Assembly (NCBI GenBank): GCA_900754775.1
Contig: CAAEDZ010000092.1
Span: 1 to 13,098 of the forward strand
Length of the DNA stretch: 13,098 nt
Direction: 5' to 3'
Source: Clostridia bacterium
GTDB taxonomy: Bacteria > Bacillota_A > Clostridia > Christensenellales > Aristaeellaceae
In this document: positions 1 through 6,873 of the stretch, in pieces
How positions within the stretch are numbered: the stretch's first letter is position 1
Layout of the letters: each line of letters starts with the position of its first letter
Notes under the pieces: generated by a model
What the model was told of the DNA's origin: nothing
What the model saw: only the letters and a program-made list of their open reading frames with translations
Database searches by the model: none
Translations under genes and position numbers: made by a program

Positions 1-253
1 CCGCCGCGCCGACGGAGATGTCCATATCGCCCATGGCGAGGATGAGCATCATGCCCAGCGTCATAAAGCTGTAGAGCATGTAGGGGCGCATGGAGCGCAC
101 GACGTTGGCCACGTTGAACACATCGCGCCGGGCTTCACCAGAGGCCACGCGCGCGGCGTCCTGGAGGTTGAACACCAGGCACATCAGCGCCAGCAGCACG
201 ATCAGGAACACTTCCCAGCGGGTCAAGAGGGCTACGAGCTTGTTCTTTTTCAT
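1..253 (-). CDS. Second RbsC-like sugar ABC transporter permease (partial, 3' end outside window)
   Basis: This gene runs off the left edge; only the first 84 codons are visible. The protein begins MKKNKLVALLTRWEVF, has one hydrophobic helix (about residues 15-30), and then, after a polar stretch, a second one ending in LAMGDMDISVGA (about 72-83). That ending corresponds to the GGIDLSVGS signature of BPD_transp_2 (RbsC/LsrC/LsrD) permeases. Such proteins form the membrane channel of CUT2-type sugar importers and usually work as a pair. The ATG (251-253) overlaps the TAA of the preceding permease by one base and has an AGGAGGG ribosome binding site at 261-267, seven bases away, so the start is well supported. 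The signature differs from canonical (GDMD for GGID). The substrate cannot be told; ribose, rhamnose or autoinducer-2-like systems have this layout. Confidence 0.85.
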   Translation of the reverse strand, partial: MKKNKLVALLTRWEVFLIVLLALMCLVFNLQDAARVASGEARRDVFNVANVVRSMRPYMLYSFMTLGMMLILAMGDMDISVGAA

Positions 254-1266
254 TAGATACCCCTCCTCGCCAGAGCCTGCTTGTCGGCGATGCGCTGGAG
301 GATGACGTTCAGCAGGATCGCGAACAGCAGGAGGATGCCCTTGATGAACTCGGTGATCATGGAGTTGCCGATGCCCAGCTGGGGGATGGCGCTGTCGATG
401 GTGGCGATCATCAGCGCGCCGATGACCACGCCGGTGATCTTGCCGTAGCCGCCGGTGACGGAGACGCCGCCCAGCACGCAGGCCGCGATGGTGAACATCT
501 CGTTGCCGTTGGCCGAGCCCTTCTCAATGGCCCAGTAGTAACCCAGCCACATCACGCCCGCCAGGCCGGCGGTGGCGCCGCAGATGACGTGCGCCAGCAC
601 CTTGATGCGGTCGATGGGCACGCCGCGCACCTGCGCCGCCTCGGCGTTGGAGCCGACGGCGTAGAGGTTGCGGCCCGTGCGCGAATACTTGAGGAAGATG
701 CCGACCAGCACGGTGACGATGATGGCCATCCACACCAGGAAGGGAAGGCCGAGGAACGTATTGGTGACCATGCTGTCCTTGAAGCCCTCGGTCAGGTCCG
801 TGGGAACGACCTTGTTCATGCCCAGCAGCCACTCCATGGGGATGAGGGCGCGCACGATGTAGCTCGTGCCCAGAGTGACGATGATGGCGATGACCTTGCC
901 GTAGCTCATCAGAACGCCGTTGACCGCGCCAATGACCGCGCCGATGAGAATGCCCAGCGCGAACATCATCCATGTGGACTGGATCACGCCCAGGCCCATC
1001 AGTTTGCCGCACACGGCGCCGGCAAAGGCGAGGATGGCGGTGACGGAGATGTCGATGGAGCCGACCAAAAGCACGCAGAGCATGCCGCAGGCCATAACCA
1101 TGTTGATGGAGCCGCCCTTGAGGACGTTCATGTAGTTATCGGCCAGATAGCCCGGAACGCGGATGCTGACGAGGATGAGCAGCAGCACAAGCACTGCCAG
1201 CAGCGGTATCTCGCGATGCTCGATCAGCAGCGCGTACAGGGGTCTGCCTTTTTTCTTTTCCTGCAT
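253..1266 (-). CDS. RbsC-like sugar ABC transporter permease
   Basis: This is a 337-residue integral membrane protein of the BPD_transp_2 family (RbsC/LsrC/XylH class), the channel subunit of a CUT2-type sugar importer. Hydrophobic segments fill most of its length. Family landmarks are GSIDISV near residue 75 (usual form GGIDLSVGS) and the cytoplasmic coupling loop GRNLYAVGSNAEAAQVRG followed by GVPIDRIKV, which contacts the ATPase. The start is chosen at 1266 because a GGGGGAGA ribosome binding site (1271-1278) lies just upstream. An ATG six codons earlier (1284) overlaps the ATPase stop as ATGA but has only a weak site, and the binding site falls downstream of it. The gene lies between the ATPase and a second permease, all in one operon. 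Role and family are confident; the transported sugar is unknown. Confidence 0.9.
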   Translation of the reverse strand: MQEKKKGRPLYALLIEHREIPLLAVLVLLLILVSIRVPGYLADNYMNVLKGGSINMVMACGMLCVLLVGSIDISVTAILAFAGAVCGKLMGLGVIQSTWMMFALGILIGAVIGAVNGVLMSYGKVIAIIVTLGTSYIVRALIPMEWLLGMNKVVPTDLTEGFKDSMVTNTFLGLPFLVWMAIIVTVLVGIFLKYSRTGRNLYAVGSNAEAAQVRGVPIDRIKVLAHVICGATAGLAGVMWLGYYWAIEKGSANGNEMFTIAACVLGGVSVTGGYGKITGVVIGALMIATIDSAIPQLGIGNSMITEFIKGILLLFAILLNVILQRIADKQALARRGI

Positions 1267-1270
1267 ATTC

Positions 1271-1278
1271 TCTCCCCC
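1271..1278 (-). promoter_or_regulatory. Ribosome binding site deciding the permease start
   Basis: On the minus strand GGGGGAGA stands five to seven bases before the ATG at 1266 and downstream of the alternative ATG at 1284, which favours the inner start. Confidence 0.6.
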
Positions 1279-1280
1279 TA

Positions 1281-2774
1281 TCATGCTTTGCTCTTGGGCA
1301 TGGCGGCGTTGAGGATCACGTCCTGCGTCAGACCGGCGGGTTCAAATTCCGCCGTGATCCTGCCCTCGCTCATCACGTAGATGCGGTCGGACATGTTCAT
1401 CACCTCCGGCATTTCCGATGAGATCATCAAAATGCCCATGCCCTGCTCGGCAAGGTCGCTCATGATGGCGTAGATGGCGGCCTTGCTGCCCACGTCGACG
1501 CCCTTGGTCGGCTCATCGAGGATGATGAGCTTGGGGTCGGCGGCCAGCTGCTTGCCTACGACAACCTTCTGCTGGTTGCCGCCGGAGAGCGCGCCGGTGA
1601 ACGTATCGGTCGTGGGCGCCTTGATGGCCAACAGCTCCTTGAGGCGCTCGGAGATCGCGTATTCCTTGCTTTTCTTGAGTACGGGGCCGTCCTGGCACTT
1701 GGACAGCACGGAGAGGGAGATGTTGCGGTTGATCGACCAATCCAGCAGCAGGCCCTGCTTCTGGCGGTCTTCCGGCAGAAGGCCGATGCCGATCTCCATC
1801 GCCTTGTCGGGGGTGATGTCTTCGAGCTTCTTGCCTTCAAAGTAAACGTCGCCCGAGTCCGCTCTGGTGATGCCGAACACGGACTCCACCACCTCGGTGC
1901 GCCCGGCGCCGACCAGGCCGGTCAGGCCGACGATCTCGCCGGCGTGTACGGTCAGGCTGACGTCCTTGTAATAGCCCATGCGGGAAAGCTTGTCGAGCCT
2001 GAGCAGCTCCTCGCCGCGCTCGATCTGCTTCTTGGGGAACAATTGGGTGATCTCGCGGCCGACCATGTGGTGTACCAGCATGGGTTCGTCGACCTCGTCG
2101 AGATCCCAGGTGCCGATGTATTTGGCGTCGCGGAAGACGGTGACGCGGTCGGCAAGGCCGAAGATGTCTTCAAAGCGGTGGGAGATGAGGATGATGGCCG
2201 TGCCCTGATCGCGCAGTTTGCGGGATATGGCGTACAGATCCTCGCTCTCGCGCTTGGAGAGGGCGGCGGTCGGCTCGTCCATGATGAGGATCTTCGCGTT
2301 CAAGGACAATGCCTTGGCGATCTCGACCAATTGCTGCTGGGCGACGGAAAGCGAGCCGACCGGCGTGGTGGGGCTGAAGTCCGCACCCACGGCGTCGAGC
2401 AGCTTTTTCGCCTCGCTGTTGGCGCGCGCCCAGTTGATGAAGGGGCCGCGCTTGAACTCATGGCCGATGAAGATGTTCTCGGCCACAGACAGGTCGGGGT
2501 AGGAGGCGGCGTGCTGGTAGATGGCGGCGATGCCATGCTTCTGGGCGACGATCGGGTCGCTCATGACCACTTTCTTGCCCTCGAGGATGATCTCACCGCC
2601 GTCCGGCTGATGCACGCCGGTCAGGGTCTTGATGAACGTGGACTTGCCCGCGCCGTTCTCGCCGACGAGGGCATGGATCTCTCCGGCGCGCAGATCGAAC
2701 TGCACGCCGTCCAGCGCCTTGACGCCCGGGAATATCTTGGTGATATTCTTCATTTGCAACAGGTACTCAGACAT
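1281..2774 (-). CDS. Sugar ABC transporter ATP-binding protein with two ATPase domains (RbsA/MglA-like)
   Basis: This 497-residue protein is the energy-coupling subunit of a CUT2-type sugar importer and acts at the cytoplasmic face of the membrane. It has two nucleotide-binding domains. The first has Walker A GENGAGKST (38-46), Q-loop Gln87, signature LSVAQQQ (142-148), Walker B ILIMDEP (162-168) and an H-loop His near 199. The second has the degenerate Walker A typical of the family (GLVGAGRTE, 286-294), signature LSGGNQQK (396-403) and Walker B LIILDEP (416-422). Length fits RbsA/MglA proteins. I chose the ATG at 2774: GGGGG lies seven bases upstream, the alignment to the family begins here, and an in-frame ATG at 2804 would lie almost at the predicted transcription start. 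It is the first gene of the operon. No substrate-binding protein gene precedes it. Confidence 0.93.
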   Translation of the reverse strand: MSEYLLQMKNITKIFPGVKALDGVQFDLRAGEIHALVGENGAGKSTFIKTLTGVHQPDGGEIILEGKKVVMSDPIVAQKHGIAAIYQHAASYPDLSVAENIFIGHEFKRGPFINWARANSEAKKLLDAVGADFSPTTPVGSLSVAQQQLVEIAKALSLNAKILIMDEPTAALSKRESEDLYAISRKLRDQGTAIILISHRFEDIFGLADRVTVFRDAKYIGTWDLDEVDEPMLVHHMVGREITQLFPKKQIERGEELLRLDKLSRMGYYKDVSLTVHAGEIVGLTGLVGAGRTEVVESVFGITRADSGDVYFEGKKLEDITPDKAMEIGIGLLPEDRQKQGLLLDWSINRNISLSVLSKCQDGPVLKKSKEYAISERLKELLAIKAPTTDTFTGALSGGNQQKVVVGKQLAADPKLIILDEPTKGVDVGSKAAIYAIMSDLAEQGMGILMISSEMPEVMNMSDRIYVMSEGRITAEFEPAGLTQDVILNAAMPKSKA

Positions 2775-2816
2775 GGCAGCGCCCCCATACACGGTTTTTA
2801 CCACTTTGTTGATTAT

Positions 2817-2844
2817 ATTTTACCGCATATTGGGGGAATGTCAA
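2817..2844 (-). promoter_or_regulatory. Sigma-A type promoter of the sugar ABC operon
   Basis: On the minus strand TTGACA (2839-2844) is followed after 16 bases by TAAAAT (2817-2822). A TATAAT (2812-2817) overlaps but at a poor 21-base spacing. The element lies in a visibly AT-rich gap between azlD and the ATPase gene and places the transcription start near 2810. An 8-base palindrome CAAATTTG at 2869-2876 lies upstream of the -35; I do not claim it as an operator. Confidence 0.7.
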
Positions 2845-2915
2845 TGTCTGAACTTAAAATGGATGTGCCAAATTTGAAAATGTCGGTATGATTTTTGTCC
2901 AAAGTGAGAAAAAGG

Positions 2916-3236
2916 CTATATGGGAAAGACGGTGCGGATGAGGATCATGTAACAAACTGTTCCGGCGGCGATGCTCAGAAGGGTGTTGCGCTTCCAGAGG
3001 TGCAGAAGCGCCGTCACCGCCACGGCGATGACCTCGGCAAGGCTGAAGGGCCAGGCGGTAAAGTCCACCACCTTCAGGCAATAAACCACCAGCGCCGCCA
3101 TGATCGCCGGCGGCAGCACGCGGCCCAGATAGACCACCGCGCGCGGCAGCGGGCGCTTGCCAAAGACGGCGAAGGGCAAAAAGCGCACGGCGATGGTCAC
3201 GAGCGCAGTGACGGCGACGATGAGAATGGCGTTCAT
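2916..3236 (-). CDS. azlD: AzlD-family branched-chain amino acid transport protein
   Basis: This 106-residue hydrophobic protein has about four membrane segments (roughly 2-18, 36-54, 66-80 and 88-104) and the family landmark FLPF...PLPRAVVYLGRVLPPAIMAAL. AzlD is the small subunit that works with AzlC in export of branched-chain amino acids; the Bacillus subtilis pair confers resistance to the leucine analogue 4-azaleucine. The ATG (3234-3236) overlaps the azlC stop as ATGA, so translation is probably coupled. The reading frame continues upstream through azlC, but that part is out-of-frame shadow, and the size starting here matches the family. The gap to the next gene contains no convincing terminator. 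Substrate is inferred from family only. Confidence 0.88.
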   Translation of the reverse strand: MNAILIVAVTALVTIAVRFLPFAVFGKRPLPRAVVYLGRVLPPAIMAALVVYCLKVVDFTAWPFSLAEVIAVAVTALLHLWKRNTLLSIAAGTVCYMILIRTVFPI

Positions 3237-3916
3237 GCCTTCGCCTCCAATCTTCCCCGCAGGGCGGCGAGGATGGCCACCGCCGCGATGAGGGCGATGA
3301 GCAGGAAGTTGTCCGGCCCGAAGAGCAGCCGCGCCGCCACCGCGCAGGTAAGGCCGGTGAGCGCGGGCACGTGCGAGGGGAACTGCTTCCACTGATCGAC
3401 GAAGATGACCACGAAGAGGGCGGTCATGGAAAAGTCGATGCCGGTGAGGTCCACGGGCAGGGCCTGCCCCAGCAGCGAGCCGAGCAAAGAGCCAAGCACC
3501 CAGTAGCACTGGTCGAACATGGAGACGTAGAAGGCGCAGTCGGCCCAATCCATGCCCGTGGGCGCGTCCATGGAGCATAGCACGCTGTACGTCTCGTCCG
3601 TGAGGGCGAAGGCCATGTAGGGAAAGCGCCTGCCCAGGCCGCGAAACTTTTCCAGCATGCCAAGGCCGTAGAAGATGTGGCGGGCGTTGACCAGAAAGGT
3701 GGTCACGGCCACGGTGTAGATCGGCGCGCCCGCCGCCAAAAGCGAGACCATGATAAACTGCATGGAGCCGGCGTAGACAAACAGGCTCGAACACAGCGCC
3801 CAGACCGGGCCGTAGCCCGCCTCGCTGAGCAATACGCCAAAGGCCATGCCGAGAAAGATGTAGCCGCAGGCGACCGGCACCGTCCGCCTGAGGGCGTAAG
3901 CCATTTCCTTGCGCAA
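3233..3916 (-). CDS. azlC: AzlC-family branched-chain amino acid exporter
   Basis: This 227-residue membrane protein has the AzlC family's usual length and landmarks: GYIFLGMAFGVLLSEAGYGP near the N-terminus, YAGSMQF (about 48-54), the NARHIFYGLGMLEKF region (about 77-91) and FALTDETYSV (about 103-112). It is the large subunit of the AzlCD exporter in the cytoplasmic membrane. The start is assigned to TTG at 3916 because GGAGG (3925-3929) lies eight bases upstream. The first in-frame ATG (3904) would leave that site 20 bases away. The gene is preceded by its own promoter, which faces away from the grpB operon, and it overlaps azlD by four bases. Confidence 0.9.
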   Translation of the reverse strand: MRKEMAYALRRTVPVACGYIFLGMAFGVLLSEAGYGPVWALCSSLFVYAGSMQFIMVSLLAAGAPIYTVAVTTFLVNARHIFYGLGMLEKFRGLGRRFPYMAFALTDETYSVLCSMDAPTGMDWADCAFYVSMFDQCYWVLGSLLGSLLGQALPVDLTGIDFSMTALFVVIFVDQWKQFPSHVPALTGLTCAVAARLLFGPDNFLLIALIAAVAILAALRGRLEAKA

Positions 3917-3924
3917 AACGACCG

Positions 3925-3929
3925 CCTCC
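3925..3929 (-). promoter_or_regulatory. Ribosome binding site supporting a TTG start of azlC
   Basis: GGAGG on the minus strand is eight bases from TTG at 3916 and twenty from ATG at 3904. This spacing is the reason for choosing the non-ATG start. Confidence 0.6.
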
Positions 3930-3937
3930 GAAACGTT

Positions 3938-3966
3938 ATTCTATCACGGGGGCGTGTGGGTTTCAA
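3938..3966 (-). promoter_or_regulatory. Promoter of azlCD
   Basis: On the minus strand TTGAAA (3961-3966) and TAGAAT (3938-3943) are separated by 17 bases, a near-consensus sigma-A promoter. The predicted transcription start is near 3931, leaving a leader just long enough for the GGAGG site. Confidence 0.7.
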
Positions 3967-3978
3967 GAAAAGTTTCGG

Positions 3979-4007
3979 TTGCGCGCGGGCGGCTGAGATG
4001 GTATGAT
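3979..4007 (+). promoter_or_regulatory. Possible promoter of the grpB operon
   Basis: TTGCGC (3979-3984) and TATGAT (4002-4007) are separated by 17 bases. The -10 is good and the -35 weak. The predicted start falls near 4014, directly at the ribosome binding site, so the leader would be very short. The -35 box is only 12 bases from that of the divergent azlC promoter. Confidence 0.4.
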
Positions 4008-4027
4008 AAAGGCAGGAGGGATGGGAT

Positions 4028-4552
4028 ATGCGAAAGATCGTCGTGGTGGACTACCGACCGGAGTGGGCGGAGGCATTCAAGCGCGAGGCGGCGCGCATCG
4101 CCAAAGTGCTTGGGGAAAACATGGTCGCCATCCATCACATCGGCTCGACGAGCGTGCCGGGGCTGTGCGCCAAGCCCATCATCGACATAATGCCCGTGGT
4201 GCGCGACGTCGGTGCCGTGGACGGGTGCAACGCGGGGTTCATCGCCCTTGGCTACACGCCCATGGGCGAGTTTGGCATCCCCGGGCGGCGCTACTTCCAC
4301 AAGGGCGGCGACGAGCGCACGCATCACGTGCATGTGTTTGCCGAGGAGAATGCGGAGGCCATCGAGCGCCATCTGGCCGTGAGCGCCTATCTGCGCGCCC
4401 ACGCGGACGAGGCGCGCGCCTACGGGGAACTGAAAAGGGCGCTGGCCGCGCGCTTTCCCCGCGACTGGGACGGCTATTGCGACGGCAAGGACGGATATGT
4501 GCGGGCGCTGGAAACGCGGGCGCTCAAGTGGTATCGGACGCGGAAGGGATGA
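4028..4552 (+). CDS. GrpB/UPF0157 family protein (nucleotidyltransferase-like fold)
   Basis: This 174-residue protein carries the GrpB family hallmarks: HHIGSTSVPG (36-45) followed by AKPIIDI (48-54), and later RYFHKGGDERTHHVHVF (88-104). GrpB/UPF0157 proteins are predicted members of the nucleotidyltransferase superfamily; their substrate is not established. In the HIGSTS block the GS motif would be the nucleotide-contact element by family analogy. Length is normal for the family. AGGAGGG (4014-4020) is seven bases before the ATG. It is the first gene of a plus-strand operon: the stop at 4550-4552 is 11 bases before the next start. The tandem membrane proteins downstream give no direct hint of its job. 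Confidence 0.9.
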   Translation: MRKIVVVDYRPEWAEAFKREAARIAKVLGENMVAIHHIGSTSVPGLCAKPIIDIMPVVRDVGAVDGCNAGFIALGYTPMGEFGIPGRRYFHKGGDERTHHVHVFAEENAEAIERHLAVSAYLRAHADEARAYGELKRALAARFPRDWDGYCDGKDGYVRALETRALKWYRTRKG

Positions 4553-4563
4553 GGAGGGGAAAA

Positions 4564-5652
4564 ATGGAGGAACTGGAGCGCTGTCCACATGAAGAACTTA
4601 CGTTCGCGCCCTGCCTGTGGCTGCGCGTGCGGACGCTGGAAGCGTGGCTGAACGACAGGGCGCGACAGGGCTGGTCGCTGGCGGCGATGGACGGGCACGA
4701 CGCGCTGCTCGTGCAGGACGGGGCGCGGGCGCGCTACCGCGCCGTGCTGGTGCGCAGGCAACGGGGCGTGGACTTCGACGCCGCGGCGGCGGATCTCCTC
4801 GCCCGGTGGCGCGCGGAGGGCTGGAGCTTTGTGGGCGCCTGCGACGGCGTACATATTTTCGTTGACCGCGAAGGGCAGGCCGCAGACTTTGCGGACGCGG
4901 ACACCGCCCCAACGGCGCGCCGTCTGGCTGCGGGGCGGGCGGCGCTGGCGGCGCTGCCGTGGCTGTTGCTGGCGGCGTATTTCGTCATCATGCGCTTTTC
5001 CGCCGACGGACACGGGCTTTTGTCTGGCTCGCCGACGCTGATATTGCCCATTTTGCTGCTCTGCGCGGCGGTGGCGGCGGGCGCATGGCTCGTTCGCGCG
5101 CGGAGGGCGCTGAAGGCGGAGGGTAAAAGAGGCGAGGCCGCGCTCTTTGCCGCCCCGCGATGGCGCCGGGCGCTGCTCGTCGCGCTGTGCTACATCGTGC
5201 TGCTGGCGGTGGCGAGCGTGAGCCCGCTCCTGCCCGACCTCTTGCCTGACCTCTGGCGCGGCGCGCCGCTGACGGAGGCGGAAGCGCCGCTGCGGACGGA
5301 GGCGGTCTACGGCGTGGCGGGCGCGTTCGACAGCGAGGCCGAGTCCGGGAGTTTCTTCGTGCCGCGTGTATCCTGCTACGACGAGGAGGCGGAGGGAGCT
5401 TCCATCTTCGGCAGGGTGATGGACTGCCGCTGGCCATGGGTGGCGGAGCGCGTACTGGAAAGTCAGTTGGGATACGCCTCGGGCTATGAGAGCGCGGAGG
5501 TGAACGGAGCGAGCTTCTACCTGTGGGACGGCTTGGATGGCGGGAGCAACCTCGTCTGCCGGGACGGCACGCGCGTCTATGATCTCGACCTCTCCCCCGC
5601 CATCGATATGGAGACGCTTTGCGCGGCGCTGGAAACGGAGGGATCGCGATGA
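4564..5652 (+). CDS. DUF2812-like membrane protein, first tandem copy
   Basis: This 362-residue protein has unknown function. The N-terminal 100 residues resemble the DUF2812 domain: LEAWLNDRARQGWSLA (25-40), an alternating basic/aromatic strand, then a second LLARWRAEGWSFVG (78-91) and GVHIFV (95-100). Three hydrophobic segments follow at about 125-143, 157-177 and 203-221. The positive-inside pattern (RR at 119-120, RARRALK at 178-184, RR at 201-202) suggests a cytoplasmic N-terminus. About 140 residues then lie outside, containing APLTEAEAPL (234-243), GSFFVP (262-267) and CRWPWVAERV (288-297). The start is set by GGAGG (4553-4557) six bases upstream, rather than by the ATG that overlaps the grpB stop at 4549. 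It overlaps its paralogue downstream by four bases. DUF2812 proteins often sit beside PadR regulators, but none is visible here. Confidence 0.8.
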   Translation: MEELERCPHEELTFAPCLWLRVRTLEAWLNDRARQGWSLAAMDGHDALLVQDGARARYRAVLVRRQRGVDFDAAAADLLARWRAEGWSFVGACDGVHIFVDREGQAADFADADTAPTARRLAAGRAALAALPWLLLAAYFVIMRFSADGHGLLSGSPTLILPILLLCAAVAAGAWLVRARRALKAEGKRGEAALFAAPRWRRALLVALCYIVLLAVASVSPLLPDLLPDLWRGAPLTEAEAPLRTEAVYGVAGAFDSEAESGSFFVPRVSCYDEEAEGASIFGRVMDCRWPWVAERVLESQLGYASGYESAEVNGASFYLWDGLDGGSNLVCRDGTRVYDLDLSPAIDMETLCAALETEGSR

Positions 5653-6815
5653 CAGGGGCGCATTATGGAACGGTCGCGCTCGCGCCCGATCTGTGGCTGC
5701 GCACGCGGGCGCTGGAGGCCTGGCTGAACGACAGGGCACGACAGGGCTGGTCGCTGGCGGGGCTGGAGGGGACGGACGCGCTGCTCAAAGAGGATGGCGG
5801 CGGCAGGCGCTACCGCGTATTGGCGCACGCGGAGGCGGAGCTGGCGGCGTTTCTCGAACACTGCGAAACGGAAGGTTGGCGCCTGGCCGGTTCCGGCGAG
5901 GACGTATACATACTTGAGGACGCGGCGGGGACGGCGAAGGAGATAGAGGACGAGTCGACAGAGGCCTACGTGCGCCGCCGCTGCCGACGGAAGGCGCTGA
6001 CATGGGCGGGACTCGCCGCGGCTTGCCTGTTGCTGTACGTCATCGTGCGGCTGTGCGGCGACGGCTTTGACCTGATGCGCAGCGGAGTCTTGGGAGGGCT
6101 GTTCCTCCTCGTATACCCCGCCATGATGCTGGCAGCCGCCGCCATCTGTCTGCGGCGTGGGGCGCGTGCCATCGAGGGCGATGTTCGGCAGAACGTACTG
6201 CGGCGCTGGTGGCAGAAAAATCTCCTGCTGAGCGCGGCATGGATCTTTCTTGCGCTCGTTCTGAGCGTCGTTTTGGCCGTCCATCCGCTCCCGCCCGTCT
6301 ATCACAACGCGCCCCTGCCGGAGGCGGAAGCGCCCTATACGATCGAAAACGTCTACGGGCTGGAGGGCGAATACAGCGCCTATGAAACGGACGGCTCCTT
6401 CTTCGTCCCGGTACAGGCCAACTACGCTTCTTCCCGGGAAACGTTCCTTGGAAGGACGCGCCTTCTGTCCGTGGAAATGGCCGGCTGCCGCTGGGAGTGG
6501 GTGGCGCGGCGCGTGTTCGACGCCTATACCGGCGATGGCGAAACGCGCCCCGACCTTGCCGAGGCGTTGGGCGTGGACGCCCTGTCCCTGTCCGTTTTCT
6601 CCGCCGGCGACAGTCTCCTGCCGCTCGACGTGGCCATCCCCGGCGAAACGGTGGAATGGCTCCTTGCGCTGGCCGAAAACACAAGCTATCCTTACGCCCT
6701 GCGCCTGTGCTACCGCGACGGCCTGAATGTGGTACACATCTGGGCGGAGCCTTATGAGGATCTCGCGCCCGGCAGCGCCCTTTATGAGGCCGTGCGGACG
6801 CGCAGCGCCATCTGA
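5649..6815 (+). CDS. DUF2812-like membrane protein, second tandem copy
   Basis: This 388-residue paralogue of the preceding gene has the same layout: a DUF2812-like N-terminus (LEAWLNDRARQGWSLAG, 22-38, and LEHCETEGWRLAGSGEDVYI from 69), three hydrophobic segments (about 115-134, 147-168, 191-211) and a C-terminal extracytoplasmic domain. That domain has APLPEAEAPYTIENVYGLEG (221-240), DGSFFVP (248-254) and GCRWEWVARRV (279-289), each matched in copy one. The C-terminus is longer and diverges from the first copy after about residue 290. The ATG at 5649 overlaps the previous TGA as ATGA, with GGAGGG (5637-5642) six bases upstream, so the two are co-translated. An intrinsic terminator follows 15 bases after the stop. 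Function is unknown; a pair of co-expressed subunits is a reasonable guess but only inference. Confidence 0.8.
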   Translation: MTGAHYGTVALAPDLWLRTRALEAWLNDRARQGWSLAGLEGTDALLKEDGGGRRYRVLAHAEAELAAFLEHCETEGWRLAGSGEDVYILEDAAGTAKEIEDESTEAYVRRRCRRKALTWAGLAAACLLLYVIVRLCGDGFDLMRSGVLGGLFLLVYPAMMLAAAAICLRRGARAIEGDVRQNVLRRWWQKNLLLSAAWIFLALVLSVVLAVHPLPPVYHNAPLPEAEAPYTIENVYGLEGEYSAYETDGSFFVPVQANYASSRETFLGRTRLLSVEMAGCRWEWVARRVFDAYTGDGETRPDLAEALGVDALSLSVFSAGDSLLPLDVAIPGETVEWLLALAENTSYPYALRLCYRDGLNVVHIWAEPYEDLAPGSALYEAVRTRSAI

Positions 6816-6830
6816 CCCAAAAACAGGACG

Positions 6831-6868
6831 GCCGCCTACCCGGAAATCGGGCGGGCGGCTGTTTTTTT
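6831..6868 (+). terminator. Intrinsic terminator, probably usable from both sides
   Basis: Arms 6831-6842 and 6848-6859 form a 12-position GC-rich stem with one G-U pair and one mismatch around a GAAAT loop. Seven T (6862-6868) follow. On the other strand five T (plus-strand A at 6819-6823) follow the same stem a few bases later. It separates the convergent membrane-protein operon and the GNAT operon. Confidence 0.85.
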
Positions 6869-6873
6869 GTCCG

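Noticed and set aside
2869..2876. CAAATTTG palindrome upstream of the ABC promoter as an operator
   Set aside because: Only eight bases long in AT-rich DNA; expected by chance and no second copy was seen.
1944..2891. Plus-strand open frame of 315 codons opposite the ABC ATPase gene
   Set aside because: Antisense shadow of a well-supported ATPase gene; the translation matches no recognisable family and runs through the operon promoter.
3237..3794. Upstream extension of the azlD frame inside azlC
   Set aside because: The extension is out of frame within the clearly recognised azlC and is arginine/glycine-rich; the ATG at 3236 gives the standard AzlD length.
4474..6737. Long minus-strand frames (421 and 386 codons) opposite the tandem membrane proteins
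   Set aside because: Arginine/proline-rich shadow composition; the plus-strand frames have proper ribosome binding sites, coupled starts and paralogous conservation.
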